From: CBDDEI01 sp965226775
Lineage (GTDB): Bacteria; Chloroflexota; Dehalococcoidia; SHYD01
DNA: 64,000 bases
NCBI GenBank assembly: GCA_965226775.1
Contig: CBDDEI010000002.1
Coordinates: forward strand, 124,001-188,000
Direction of reading: 5' to 3'
A program made the translations under genes and the position numbers. The notes below the pieces were generated by a model that worked only from the letters and a program-made list of their open reading frames with translations, made no database searches and was not told the DNA's origin. Shown here piece by piece: positions 18,615 to 26,928 of this stretch; positions within the stretch are counted from its first letter, which is position 1; the number at the start of each line of letters is the position of its first letter.

Positions 18615-19067
18615 ATGCGGCACAACCCCCTGACCCCCAGCATTGAGTTCACTAGGAAGCTGGGCATTAAGCGTGGAGACACCGTAGCTGCCCTGGACGC
18701 GCCGCCCTTTATCGATATGCTCTCCCCCGCGCTCTACCTCATAGAGGTGGAGCTCCTAACTAGTTTGCAAGAGAACGTCACTCCCAACGTGGTGCTCTAC
18801 TGGCCCCAAGACCCCGCAGAGATGGCGCAAACCTTTGTCGAACTACGGGCGCGCATCCATCCCGATGGCGCGGTCTGGACCGTCATCCCCAAGAAGCCGG
18901 TGGCAGACAGCCGCGGCCCCAAGGTCTACTTTGACGCGTTGCTGGCGGCAGCGCTGCCCACCGGCCTGGTGGACAACAAGACCCTGACCTTCTCCCAGGA
19001 CGAATACGGCATCCGCTTCGTGATCCGCAAACAGCTACGTAAGCTAAAGCCCTGGGAACAGGAGTAG
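18615..19067 (+). CDS. DUF3052-like protein
   Basis: A 150-residue cytoplasmic protein. The pattern (FTRKLGIKRGDTVAALDAP, a central VLYWPQDPAEM strand, HPDGAVWTVIPKK, then LPTGLVDNKTLTF and YGIRFVIRK) matches the DUF3052 family, a small alpha/beta fold of unknown function resembling a trimmed methyltransferase-like Rossmann domain. It follows secA by 15 bases and could be co-transcribed with it. No catalytic residues can be assigned. Confidence 0.72.
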   Translation: MRHNPLTPSIEFTRKLGIKRGDTVAALDAPPFIDMLSPALYLIEVELLTSLQENVTPNVVLYWPQDPAEMAQTFVELRARIHPDGAVWTVIPKKPVADSRGPKVYFDALLAAALPTGLVDNKTLTFSQDEYGIRFVIRKQLRKLKPWEQE

Positions 19068-19102
19068 TAGCCCTCCAAAGCGTGCTGCGGTAGACTCTGT
19101 CT

Positions 19103-19585
19103 ATGACGAACGCAGAGATCGCCAAGATATTCGAGAATATCGCCAAGCTCCTAGAGGTTCAGGGCGAGGTTGCCTTCAAGACCCGGGCCTACCAGCGGTT
19201 CGCCCACGACCTCAAGCGGATACCGGAACCGCTCCAGGAGTTCGCAGACGCCGGCGAGTTGCGCACCATCCCCGGCGTTGGCATTGAGATCGAAAAGAAG
19301 ATCCTCGAGCTGCTGGCCACCGGCAAGCTCGACTTCTACGAGCGCCTGCTAGCTGATTTCCCGCCCCAGTTTCCGGAGATCCTGGGCGTGCCCGGCATCG
19401 GCGCAAAGCTTGCCGCACGGCTGTGGAAAGAGCTTGGCGTCAGCAGCCTAGCAGAGCTAGAGACCGCCCTGCAGAGCGGCGCAGTAGCCGCGCTGCCAAA
19501 AGTCGGCCCCAAGACCGCCGCGAAGCTGCTGGAAGAAGTGGAAGCCCTAATGCAACATAAGCAACAGGAGACCGCAGCGCCGTGA
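19103..19585 (+). CDS. Stand-alone helix-hairpin-helix protein (PolX N-terminal-like)
   Basis: 160 residues that match the N-terminal 8-kDa and fingers HhH part of bacterial PolX (DNA polymerase beta-like). N-terminal MTNAEIAKIFENIAKLLEVQGE is followed by AFKTRAYQRFAHDLKRIP and then three HhH elements (RTIPGVGIEIEKKI, LGVPGIGAKLAARLW, ALPKVGPKTAAKLL). The polymerase palm and the C-terminal PHP exonuclease domain are absent, and the next gene starts at its stop codon (4-base overlap). It is therefore a compact DNA-binding protein rather than a simple 3'-truncation in progress. A role in DNA repair or structure is inferred from HhH function only. Confidence 0.8.
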   Translation: MTNAEIAKIFENIAKLLEVQGEVAFKTRAYQRFAHDLKRIPEPLQEFADAGELRTIPGVGIEIEKKILELLATGKLDFYERLLADFPPQFPEILGVPGIGAKLAARLWKELGVSSLAELETALQSGAVAALPKVGPKTAAKLLEEVEALMQHKQQETAAP

Positions 19586-20292
19586 CCACCAGCGCCGCCG
19601 GCGCTTCCACCACCGAGCCTATGCCCGGCGGAGACAAGGAGGCACTGCAATACCTCCATAGCTCTGTCGCGCAGGGCACCCACTGGTTCACCGCTCTCCT
19701 AGAAACCGTGGCCCTCTGGCAGTGTCCGGAGGAAACCTACCAAGAACGCACCTACTCCTATCTCATCGGCGGGGAAGCCTTCGACTGGCTGCTCTTGGCA
19801 GAACGCCTCTGCGAGGAGCTGGGAGACATCGTCCCCCACACGGAGAAGGAGGCCCTCCTCTTCTTTGGCCGCTTCCCCACAGACATCAGCCCCTGGGAGT
19901 TCCAGCGCATCATTGGGCGGTCCAAGTTTCGCAGCCATCTCAACTTCTGGTACGGCGTGCTGGTGGAGGAGGCGATCATACTTGCGATGGAGGAGCGCGT
20001 CGCGAAAGACCGGGCCTCCTCAGGCATCCGCGGCCAAGCGCCCGATCCCGACCTGCCCTTCCTCCGTATCTACGGCACTACTCAGGAAGAGCTACTGGCC
20101 CAGTACCAGCAAGCGCAGGGGCTGCCCAGAGTCAACGAGCTTTCACAGCGAGAGCTCCAAGCCTTCACTTACTGGTGCTTCAAGTACCGCCTAAACCATG
20201 AGGACCCCGCTAAGGTGGCTAGCGATACTCGCCTGGGGCTACAGCAGCTCCAGCGCATGCAGATAGGCAGGCTGCACACCGCTCCCTTCTAG
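19582..20292 (+). CDS. Conserved-looking protein of unknown function
   Basis: A 236-residue soluble protein that I do not recognise. It starts with GTG overlapping the stop of the HhH gene (GTGA), so the two are translationally coupled. After a disordered 20-residue start it is helical and rich in Trp, Tyr and Glu, with segments such as TYSYLIGGEAFDWLLLAERL, PHTEKEALLFFGRFP and YWCFKYRLNHEDPAKVASD. No signal peptide, membrane segment or known catalytic motif is visible. The coupling suggests a shared function with the HhH protein, possibly in DNA maintenance, but this is inference. Confidence 0.7.
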   Translation: MTTSAAGASTTEPMPGGDKEALQYLHSSVAQGTHWFTALLETVALWQCPEETYQERTYSYLIGGEAFDWLLLAERLCEELGDIVPHTEKEALLFFGRFPTDISPWEFQRIIGRSKFRSHLNFWYGVLVEEAIILAMEERVAKDRASSGIRGQAPDPDLPFLRIYGTTQEELLAQYQQAQGLPRVNELSQRELQAFTYWCFKYRLNHEDPAKVASDTRLGLQQLQRMQIGRLHTAPF

Positions 20293-20313
20293 GCCATTAC
20301 CCAGAGCAAATCC

Positions 20314-20880
20314 ATGCGGCAACGCTATCCCCTGGTCATCACCGTCGTCCTTACGGCCATCGCCTATCTCTTTGCAGGCAACATTCCGGCTGCGGCGGCC
20401 TTCGTCCTCGGCATGCTGGTGACCGCGGCCCTGGCCTTTGAGTGGAGCCCCCTAGCGTTCCTGGGCGAGGAGAGTTTTAGCAGAACTAAAGCCGGCATCA
20501 GCGCGGCCTCGTTGACAACGCTGGGGCTTACCTTCACCTCAGTCCTCATCGGAGATTTCGCTAACAACGACTACTTCTGGATAGCCATCATAGGCAATAC
20601 GCTCATCTTACTGGGAACACTCTTTGCGCTGGCCATGATGCCCGTTGGCCGGCTGCAGCGGCCCTTGTACTTGTTCGGCATCGGCGCGCTGTGGGTGCTG
20701 GGGCTCGTTGCTCCGGCCTTGCTGCTCATCGGAATGATCGCCCTCTTCTTCCAGGAGACGTCCAGCGGCCAAGCCATGCTTAGCCATATTGGGGCCCTGC
20801 TCCTCCTTCTTCCCAGCGTCTATATGCTGGGCTACTGGCTGCCCCGCTGGCGGAGCCAAGATCCGCCCGAGGCCGCGTAG
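20314..20880 (+). CDS. Integral membrane protein, unknown function
   Basis: A 188-residue, highly hydrophobic protein with about six predicted membrane-spanning stretches: residues 7-25, 25-45, 68-85, 90-112, 120-147 and 155-175 by eye. The short basic C-terminus reads LPRWRSQDPPEAA. It lies 21 bases after the unknown 236-residue protein and may belong to the same operon. No transporter or enzyme motif is recognised. Confidence 0.65.
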   Translation: MRQRYPLVITVVLTAIAYLFAGNIPAAAAFVLGMLVTAALAFEWSPLAFLGEESFSRTKAGISAASLTTLGLTFTSVLIGDFANNDYFWIAIIGNTLILLGTLFALAMMPVGRLQRPLYLFGIGALWVLGLVAPALLLIGMIALFFQETSSGQAMLSHIGALLLLLPSVYMLGYWLPRWRSQDPPEAA

Positions 20881-20899
20881 CCGCAAGCGTATTTCCTTC

Positions 20900-21058
20900 A
20901 TGGTTCGACTCGCTCACCATGAGCGGGCGGGCGTTTGGGCGCGCAGGGCCACTCCGCCTCCCCAGATTGCTTCGTCGTTCCTTCGTCACTCCTCGCAAAG
21001 ACGGGGGCGGGCTTTTGTCGTTGCGAGGAGGCGCAGCGCCGACGTGGCAATCTGGGGT
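20900..21058. repeat. Dispersed palindromic repeat cluster, left outer
   Basis: Two repeat types side by side. Type A (20900-20929) is CATGGTTCGA...CTCACCATGAGCGGGC. Type B (20957-21006) reads CCCAGATTGCTTCGTCGTTC then CTTCGTCACTCCTCGCAAAG. A second, opposite B-like copy sits at 21017-21057 (TTGCGAGGAG...GGCAATCTGGGG), so the transcript could fold into a long stem. Such elements are typical intergenic repeats of some Chloroflexota genomes. Confidence 0.75.
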
Positions 21059-21182
21059 GGGTTTGCGGGTGCAACCATTCCTCGTTCACCAACTTTCTCG
21101 CTTATCATTTACATAGGCTTTTTGTAGAAACTTACCTCCGCATCTTGAGTAAGTCCTCCTTCGCTCACTCAGGCTAAACGCT

Positions 21183-21285
21183 CGGCTCACCATGAGCGGG
21201 TGGGCGTTGGCACTGGGCCACTCCGCCTCCCCAGGTTGCTTCCTCGCTCCTTCGTCACTCCTCGCAAAGACGGGGGCGGGCGGGC
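21183..21285. repeat. Dispersed palindromic repeat cluster, left inner
   Basis: Type A core (CTCACCATGAGCGGG, from 21186) followed by type B at 21225-21276 in the same orientation as the outer left copy. The rest of 21058-21368 shows no gene. Confidence 0.7.
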
Positions 21286-21368
21286 GTTGCTCCTCACTGG
21301 GAGACCACAATAGGCTACGCCGTGCGCTCACAACGCTTCACGTATTAGGCACTACGCTCGTCTAGCAC

Positions 21369-21398
21369 TTGATTTACCCGATGGGGTGGCGGTACAAT
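21369..21398 (+). promoter_or_regulatory. Promoter of the zinc-ribbon gene
   Basis: -35 TTGATT (21369-21374), 18-base spacer, -10 TACAAT (21393-21398), placed 34 bases before the ATG at 21432. Confidence 0.6.
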
Positions 21399-21431
21399 TC
21401 CGCTCGTGATTTCGGCTGGGAGGTGGTTCAC

Positions 21432-21644
21432 ATGGAAGCAATAGCGTTCCCCCGCTGTCAGAAGTGTCAGACAGGCGATCTGGTTCCTCTATCCGACTTT
21501 GGCAGCCAGGGCGCTGCTATCCACTACAAGGCCTGGGTCTGCACCAATCCTGACTGCGGCTTCAACCTCAAGATCCGCAACGGCGACGTGTACGTGAATG
21601 AGCCCATCACCGCCGCCAACGGCCACAGCCCTCGCGTCAGATAA
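21432..21644 (+). CDS. Small zinc-ribbon protein
   Basis: A 70-residue protein with two Cys pairs, Cys9/Cys12 (RCQKC) and Cys37/Cys42 (CTNPDC), arranged as a zinc ribbon. The frame is open to 21369, but the ATG at 21432 follows GGGAGGTGG and the earlier codons overlap a good promoter. The aromatic middle (GAAIHYKAWVC) resembles small cytoplasmic zinc-ribbon proteins of unknown role. It stands alone between the two repeat blocks together with the glycosyltransferase gene downstream. Confidence 0.72.
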   Translation: MEAIAFPRCQKCQTGDLVPLSDFGSQGAAIHYKAWVCTNPDCGFNLKIRNGDVYVNEPITAANGHSPRVR

Positions 21645-21749
21645 CCGCCGTCTGCGCCGCCAGAGACCACCGCACTAGGCGCATCGTCCCGGGCAACCCC
21701 GCAGCCTGGCAGCAGCGCCTTCGCTACTTTTCCCGGAGCGCGTAGCTAC

Positions 21750-23024
21750 ATGGGCCCCACTGCTGATCCCCCAACCGGCGCCACTGCTCCCGCCTCACAG
21801 ACCTCCGTGGCAGCACCGCTATCGCCCAACACCCGCCACCGCATCCTCAAGATAGCGCCCACCTCCTTCTTTGCCGACTATGGCTGCCACGTCCGCATCT
21901 ACGAAGAGTGCCGCATCCTCCAGAAGCTGGGCCATCAGGTCACCATCTGCGCCTACCACACCGGCCGGGACCTGCCGGGCCTGGACATCCGCCGGGCCAT
22001 GAACACGCCCTGGCAGCGCACCGTGACCGTCGGCTCCAACCTCCACAAGGTCTACTATGATGCCCTTCTCACCCTCAAGGTCGCCCAGGTGGCCAGGGAG
22101 GTGCGCCCCACCATCATCCACGCCCATCTCCACGAAGGCGCGCTCATTGGCTATCCCATCAGCCGCATGATGGGTGTGCCCTTGGTCTTCGACTTCCAGG
22201 GCAGCCTCACCAGCGAGATGCTGGACCACAAGTTCATCAGCGTGGACAGCGTGTTCTTCGGGCCGCTGCAGCGGCTGGAGCGGCTCATCAACGGCATGGC
22301 GGACGTTATCATCACCAGCTCTCGCAACGCCGAGACCCTCCTCATCAACGACTTCTCCTATCCCGTGGATAAGGTCATCAACCTGCCCGATAGCGTCGAC
22401 ACCGCGGTCTTCATGCCCCGCGCTTCGTTCGACGCCGCCGACCTGGCAGCCCTGCGGCAACGGCTGGGTATCCCCGCCGGTAAGCCGGTGGTAGCCTACC
22501 TGGGCCTCCTAGCCCAGTACCAGGGCACCGACAAGCTGCTGGAGGCCGCAGCCCGGCTCATCACGCAGGGAGTCTCAGCGCACTTCTTAGTGATGGGCTT
22601 CCCCGGAGAGGACGCCTACCGCGCCTTGGCGCAGCAACTGGGCGTAGCAGAGCACTGTACCTTCACCGGCGCTATCCCTTATGGGGACGCTCCCCGCTAT
22701 TTGGCTCTTGCCGATGTTGCCGTTTCGCCCAAAGTATCCGAGACTGAAGGGAACGGGAAGCTGCTGAACTACATGGCTGCCGGACTGCCCACCGTGGCGT
22801 TCAACACCCCCGTGGCGCAGGAGATCCTGGGCGACCTAGGCGTTTACGCTCGCCCCGGCGATGGGGAGGACCTGGCGAATGTGCTGGGCGCGCTGCTCCA
22901 GGACGCAGACCAGTGGGCGCAGCGGGGCGCAGAGCTGCGAACTCGTGCTGAGGAGCAGTTCTCCTGGAACGCCACCGGGCAGCGGCTGGTGGAGATCTAC
23001 CAGTATCTGACCGCCCCTCGCTAG
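21750..23024 (+). CDS. Glycosyltransferase family 4
   Basis: A 424-residue GT-B glycosyltransferase. After about 28 disordered residues comes the N-terminal domain (ILKIAPTSFFADYGCHVRIYE, IIHAHLHEGALIGYPISR). The nucleotide-sugar-binding C-terminal domain has VVAYLGLLAQYQGTDKLLEA and SETEGNGKLLNYMAAGLPTV. The usual second Glu of the E-x7-E motif is Asn here. It probably adds a sugar to a lipid- or surface-linked glycan. It lies between inverted repeat blocks, upstream of the glycan-export genes but separated from them by 400 bases. Confidence 0.88.
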   Translation: MGPTADPPTGATAPASQTSVAAPLSPNTRHRILKIAPTSFFADYGCHVRIYEECRILQKLGHQVTICAYHTGRDLPGLDIRRAMNTPWQRTVTVGSNLHKVYYDALLTLKVAQVAREVRPTIIHAHLHEGALIGYPISRMMGVPLVFDFQGSLTSEMLDHKFISVDSVFFGPLQRLERLINGMADVIITSSRNAETLLINDFSYPVDKVINLPDSVDTAVFMPRASFDAADLAALRQRLGIPAGKPVVAYLGLLAQYQGTDKLLEAAARLITQGVSAHFLVMGFPGEDAYRALAQQLGVAEHCTFTGAIPYGDAPRYLALADVAVSPKVSETEGNGKLLNYMAAGLPTVAFNTPVAQEILGDLGVYARPGDGEDLANVLGALLQDADQWAQRGAELRTRAEEQFSWNATGQRLVEIYQYLTAPR

Positions 23025-23045
23025 TGGTGAGAAGCAACGCCCGCC

Positions 23046-23095
23046 CCGGTCTTTGCGAGAAGTGACGAAGGAACGACGAAGCAACCTGGGGTGGC
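23046..23095 (+). repeat. Dispersed palindromic repeat, right inner (type B)
   Basis: CTTTGCGAGAAGTGACGAAG then GAACGACGAAGCAACCTGGG: the type B element in the orientation opposite to the left copies. Confidence 0.75.
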
Positions 23096-23172
23096 GGGGC
23101 AGCCCCACACAGCAGCACACCACCGCTCGACGAAGCACCCTAAGAAGGCGAGGTCGCCCCACACAGCAGCCC

Positions 23173-23280
23173 GCCCTGTCTTTGCGAGGAGTGACGAAGG
23201 AACGACGAAGCAATCTGGGGAGGCGGGGCAGCCCCCACAGCAGCAACGCCCGCCCGCTCATGGTGAGCTTGTCGAACCAT
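23173..23280 (+). repeat. Dispersed palindromic repeats, right outer (types B and A)
   Basis: Type B at 23173-23228 (CTTTGCGAGGAGTGACGAAG...CAATCTGGGG) followed by type A at 23252-23280 (CCCGCTCATGGTGAGCTTG...). Both are inverted relative to the left block, so the order A-B...B-A is mirrored around the two genes. The remaining bases to 23424 hold no gene. Confidence 0.75.
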
Positions 23281-23424
23281 ACTCAGCAGACTGCCGCTAC
23301 CCTCCCATACTGTGCGAAGGGAGCCAGGAGCATATACTTAAGTCTTAACGGCGCCTCGCCACTCGACAGGCTGAGGTGAGAGACCAAATCAGCTTAAGTT
23401 AGGCCATCGCAAAAGCTATCTACC

Positions 23425-24213
23425 ATGCATCTCTACACAAGACTACAAGAGCTGTACAACTACCGGGAGCTGGTCAAGAACCTGGTGGTGCGAGACCTTA
23501 AGCTCCGCTATCGCAGCTCCGTCCTGGGCTTCCTCTGGTGCCTGGTGAACCCCCTCCTCATGATGGGCGTCTTTACCCTGGTCTTTACGGTGCTCCTCAC
23601 AAACAACAACATCGAGCACTTCCCCGTCTTCATCCTTATCGGCATCCTAGCGTGGAACCTCCACTCCACCGCGCTGGTGGGCTCCATCAACTCAGTGGTG
23701 GGCGGCGCACAGCTCATCCAGAAGGTCTACTTCCCCCGGGAAGTCCTCCCCATCGCCACGGTCCTCTCCAACACCGTAAACTTCCTGCTCTCCCTCATCG
23801 CGCTCTTTGCCTTGGTGCTCATCTTCCAAATACAGCTCACCGCTACCCTCATCTTCTTGCCCTTGGTCATCCTGGTGCAGGTGATTTTCACCGTGGGCAT
23901 AGCCCTCTTTCTGTCTGCACTCAACGTCTTTTACCGGGACACTGCGTCCATTATGGAGACGATGATGCTGGCCTGGTTCTTCCTCACCCCCATCTTCTAT
24001 CGCATAGAGGACGTGTTTCCTGCCTACAGCCGCCTGATGTACATCCTCAACCCACTGGCCTCCATAATCGCTGCCTATCGGGACATCCTGTACTATGGCA
24101 CTATGAGCAACTTGGACTTCTTCTCCCGCACCGCCGTAACTGCGTTGGTAGTGCTGGTGCTGGGCTACCTCTTCTTCATCCGCTCCAGCCGATCCTTTAG
24201 TGAGGCGCTGTGA
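23425..24213 (+). CDS. ABC-2 type polysaccharide export permease (Wzm/TagG-like)
   Basis: A 262-residue inner-membrane permease with about six membrane helices. The opening LYNYRELVKNLVVRDLKLRYRSS followed by VLGFLWCLVNPLLMM is the hallmark of the ABC-2 family that exports O-antigen, teichoic acid or S-layer glycans. Its stop overlaps the start of the ATPase gene (GTGA). Together they form a full exporter for a lipid-linked glycan built by the downstream glycosyltransferases. Confidence 0.94.
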   Translation: MHLYTRLQELYNYRELVKNLVVRDLKLRYRSSVLGFLWCLVNPLLMMGVFTLVFTVLLTNNNIEHFPVFILIGILAWNLHSTALVGSINSVVGGAQLIQKVYFPREVLPIATVLSNTVNFLLSLIALFALVLIFQIQLTATLIFLPLVILVQVIFTVGIALFLSALNVFYRDTASIMETMMLAWFFLTPIFYRIEDVFPAYSRLMYILNPLASIIAAYRDILYYGTMSNLDFFSRTAVTALVVLVLGYLFFIRSSRSFSEAL

Positions 24214-24953
24214 CCGCCTCCATCCGCTTTGAGGGCGTTTCCAAGCGCTTCATCATCACCCATCAACGGCCCCAATCCTTTCAAGAGCTGCTGGTCGGCA
24301 TGATGCACGGAGGCAACGGCCAGACCGAGGCGTTCTGGGCGCTGCAGGATGTGGACTTCACGGTGAATGCGGGCGAGACCTTCGCCATCGTGGGGCCGAA
24401 CGGTTCCGGTAAGAGCACCATACTCAAGCTCATCGCGCGGGTGCAGGAGCCGACCGCCGGCCGCGTGCTGGTGGACGGCCGCGTGGTCGCAATGATCGAG
24501 CTAGGCGCGGGCTTCCACCCCGACCTCACCGGACGCGAGAACGTCTTCTTATGGGGCTCCATCATGGGCCTCTCGGAGCGCATCATGAACCAGCGCCTGG
24601 ACGAGATCGTGGGCTTTGCGGAGCTTGAGCAATTCATAGACACTCCGGTGAAGCACTACTCCCTGGGCATGTACATGCGCCTGGGCTTTGCCACTGCCGT
24701 GCACATGGACGCGGATATCTTCCTTATGGACGAGGTGCTGGCCGTGGGCGACCAGGAGTTTCAGCAGAAGTGCCGGGTAGTCTGGGACGATCTGCAGCGG
24801 CAGGGCAAGACCCTCATCCTGGTATCCCATGACCTGGGCCAGGTGGAGCGCTTCAGCCAGCGCGCCATGCTCCTGGAGCACGGCCACGTCGTATCCTGCG
24901 GCCCTACGGAAGAGGTCGCCGCTGCGTACGCCGAGTCCTCGCGGCAGGGCTAG
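24210..24953 (+). CDS. ABC polysaccharide export ATPase (Wzt/TagH-like)
   Basis: A 247-residue ATPase partner of the permease. It has Walker A GPNGSGKST, Walker B DIFLMDEVLAVGD and the switch His in LVSHDLGQ. The signature is YSLGM instead of LSGGQ, as is usual for glycan-exporting ATPases. It ends shortly after the ATPase domain and lacks the C-terminal glycan-binding domain of long Wzt proteins. It begins with GTG overlapping the permease stop by four bases. Confidence 0.94.
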   Translation: MTASIRFEGVSKRFIITHQRPQSFQELLVGMMHGGNGQTEAFWALQDVDFTVNAGETFAIVGPNGSGKSTILKLIARVQEPTAGRVLVDGRVVAMIELGAGFHPDLTGRENVFLWGSIMGLSERIMNQRLDEIVGFAELEQFIDTPVKHYSLGMYMRLGFATAVHMDADIFLMDEVLAVGDQEFQQKCRVVWDDLQRQGKTLILVSHDLGQVERFSQRAMLLEHGHVVSCGPTEEVAAAYAESSRQG

Positions 24954-24959
24954 CCGCGC

Positions 24960-25860
24960 ATGGACACCCTCCTTATCACCGGCAGCACCGGCCTTACCGC
25001 ACGCAAAGTGCTGGAACAGGCCGTAGACCGCTACAACGTCGTCCTGCTGGGCCGTACGCCGCCGCCCGGAAGCGTTGCCCCCCACCGCTACCTCGAAGCA
25101 GACCTGACGGACGCCGCCTCGGTGCAGCGAGCGGTTGCGGAGGCCCGCCCTCAGGCCATCATCCATACTGCCGCCATGACCGACGTCGACCGCTGTGAGC
25201 GGGAGCCGGAGCTGGCCTGGGCGGTGAACGTGGACGGCACAGGCCATGTAGCTGAGGCCGCCCGCGCGGCCGGCGCGCACCTGGTCTTTGTCTCCACCGA
25301 CTACGTCTTCTCCGGCGAGGCCGGTCCGTACAGTGAGACAGATGCCACAGACCCTCGCTCGGTCTACGGCAAGAGCAAGCTGGCCGCGGAGCAGGTGGTG
25401 CAGGAACGTTGCCCGGACGCGGCCATTGCCCGCACCAGCACCCTCTACGGCAACGCGCCGGGAGCACGCCGCAACTTTGTCGGCTGGCTGCTGGACTCAG
25501 CTCCAAGGGGGCGCTGAGCTCACCGTGGTCACAGACCAGGTGTCCTCGCCCACCTTGGCCGACAACCTGGCGGAGATGCTGCTGGCCCTCTCAGCCGCGC
25601 GCGCCTCGGGCGTCTACCACACCGTGGGCGGCGAGTGGCTCAGCCGCTACGAACTGGCCTACGCGGTCGCCGATTGCTTTGGCTACGATGCCGCGCACAT
25701 CAAGGCGGGCCGCACCGCCGACCTGCGCCAGGACGCGCCCCGCCCTGCCCACTCGGGCCTCGTGGCCGAGAAGATCGCCCGGGACACCGGAGTCCGTCCT
25801 CTCACCCTGCGGGAAGGGTTGCTCGCGCTGCGCGGGCAGCTTGCGGAGGCGCGCCGGTGA
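24960..25860 (+). pseudogene. RmlD-like dTDP-4-dehydrorhamnose reductase, frameshifted
   Basis: An SDR-type nucleotide-sugar reductase of the RmlD family, which makes dTDP-L-rhamnose in other bacteria. Codons 1-185 contain the NAD(P)-binding start TLLITGSTGLTARKV, the STDYVFSGEAGPYSE motif and the catalytic YGKSK. The frame then ends in a stop at 25515-25517, and the remaining third continues one base later (AELTVVTDQVSSPTLADNLA...). Removing one G from the GGGGG run at 25507-25511 restores a continuous protein of about 300 residues. This may be a sequencing or assembly error, a phase-variable tract or a real mutation. The downstream GT gene overlaps its stop, as expected for an intact operon member. 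Confidence 0.8.
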
Positions 25861-26900
25861 GCCGCATCCTGGTGTGCGGCGTGCAGACCCTCTACGTACG
25901 CGGCGGCGCGGAGCTCCTGGTGGACACCCTGGCGGAACAACTGCGCGCCCGCGGCCACACTGTTGACCTGGTATCGCTCCCTTACACCGACGTCCCCCGC
26001 ACCCAGATCCTCATGAGCTTCCTGGCCTGGCGCGCCCTTAACTTTCGCCAGATCCACGGCAACGCCATCGACCTGGTCATCGGCACCAAATTCCCCTCCT
26101 ACGCCGTGCGGCACCCCAACAAGGTAGTCTGGCTCACGCACCAGCACCGCCAGGCCTACGAGCTCTATGGCACCCGCTACAGCGACATGCACAGCCGCCC
26201 GGACGGACGCTTCTTCGCCTGGCTGGTGCGCCGCCTGGACCGCTGGAGCCTAGGCGGGGCCAAGGGCCTCTTCACTATCTCCCAAAACACTGCCGACCGC
26301 TTAAAGAAGTACAACGGACTGAACGCCCGCGCCCTCTATCCGCCGCCCAAACTTGCGCCCCTGCTCCACTGCGAGGAGTACGGTGATTTTCTTCTGGCGG
26401 TAGGCCGCTTTGAGCCCATCAAGCGCTTCGACCTCATCCTGCGGGCGCTCGCCCAGACAACGTGCGGGGCGAAGTGCTATCTGGTAGGCGACGGCCTCCA
26501 ACGGCGGGAGCTGGAGCGGATGTCCGCGGAGCTGGGCCTCGGCGACCGCGTGCGCTTCCTGGGCTCGGTGGACGACGCCACTCTGGTAGACCTCTACGCA
26601 CGCTGCCTGGGTGTGATCTACCCCCCCTACGACGAAGACTACGGCTACGTGACCGTAGAGGCCTTTCTAGCCCGTAAGCCGGTCATCTCCACCCCAGACG
26701 CCGGGGGCGTGCTGGAGTTCCTGGACGACGGCAAGACCGGCTACGTGGCCGCGTCTGCCACGCCAGAGGCCCTGGCGGACGCCATAGAGCGGCTGTGGAG
26801 CGACCGTGACCGCGCGGCCGCCCTGGGCACGGCTGGCTACCAGCGGGTGCAGGGCATCTCCTGGGACCCCGTCATAGACGCGCTCACCAGCACGCTGTAG
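25857..26900 (+). CDS. Glycosyltransferase family 4
   Basis: A 347-residue GT-B enzyme. The frame is open far upstream, but the GTG at 25857 overlaps the RmlD stop (GTGA) and starts the expected N-terminus SRILVCGVQTLYVRGGAELL. C-terminal motifs are LLAVGRFEPIKRFDLILRAL, a full E-x7-E (EDYGYVTVE) and the PVISTPDAGG loop. The long N-terminal domain keeps the KVVWLTHQHRQAYELYG stretch seen in this branch. It likely extends the exported surface glycan. Confidence 0.92.
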   Translation: MSRILVCGVQTLYVRGGAELLVDTLAEQLRARGHTVDLVSLPYTDVPRTQILMSFLAWRALNFRQIHGNAIDLVIGTKFPSYAVRHPNKVVWLTHQHRQAYELYGTRYSDMHSRPDGRFFAWLVRRLDRWSLGGAKGLFTISQNTADRLKKYNGLNARALYPPPKLAPLLHCEEYGDFLLAVGRFEPIKRFDLILRALAQTTCGAKCYLVGDGLQRRELERMSAELGLGDRVRFLGSVDDATLVDLYARCLGVIYPPYDEDYGYVTVEAFLARKPVISTPDAGGVLEFLDDGKTGYVAASATPEALADAIERLWSDRDRAAALGTAGYQRVQGISWDPVIDALTSTL

Positions 26901-26928
26901 CGCCCACCTGCCACTACGAGGGACGCTG

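Noticed and set aside
20900..21331. Several short frames inside the repeat clusters, also at 23053-23379
   Set aside because: They read through palindromic repeats and give Arg/Ser/Pro-rich products related only because the DNA repeats are related; not genes.
20900..23280. CRISPR array or insertion sequence
   Set aside because: The repeats are few, inverted and unevenly spaced, with no spacers of constant length; no transposase or Cas gene is present.
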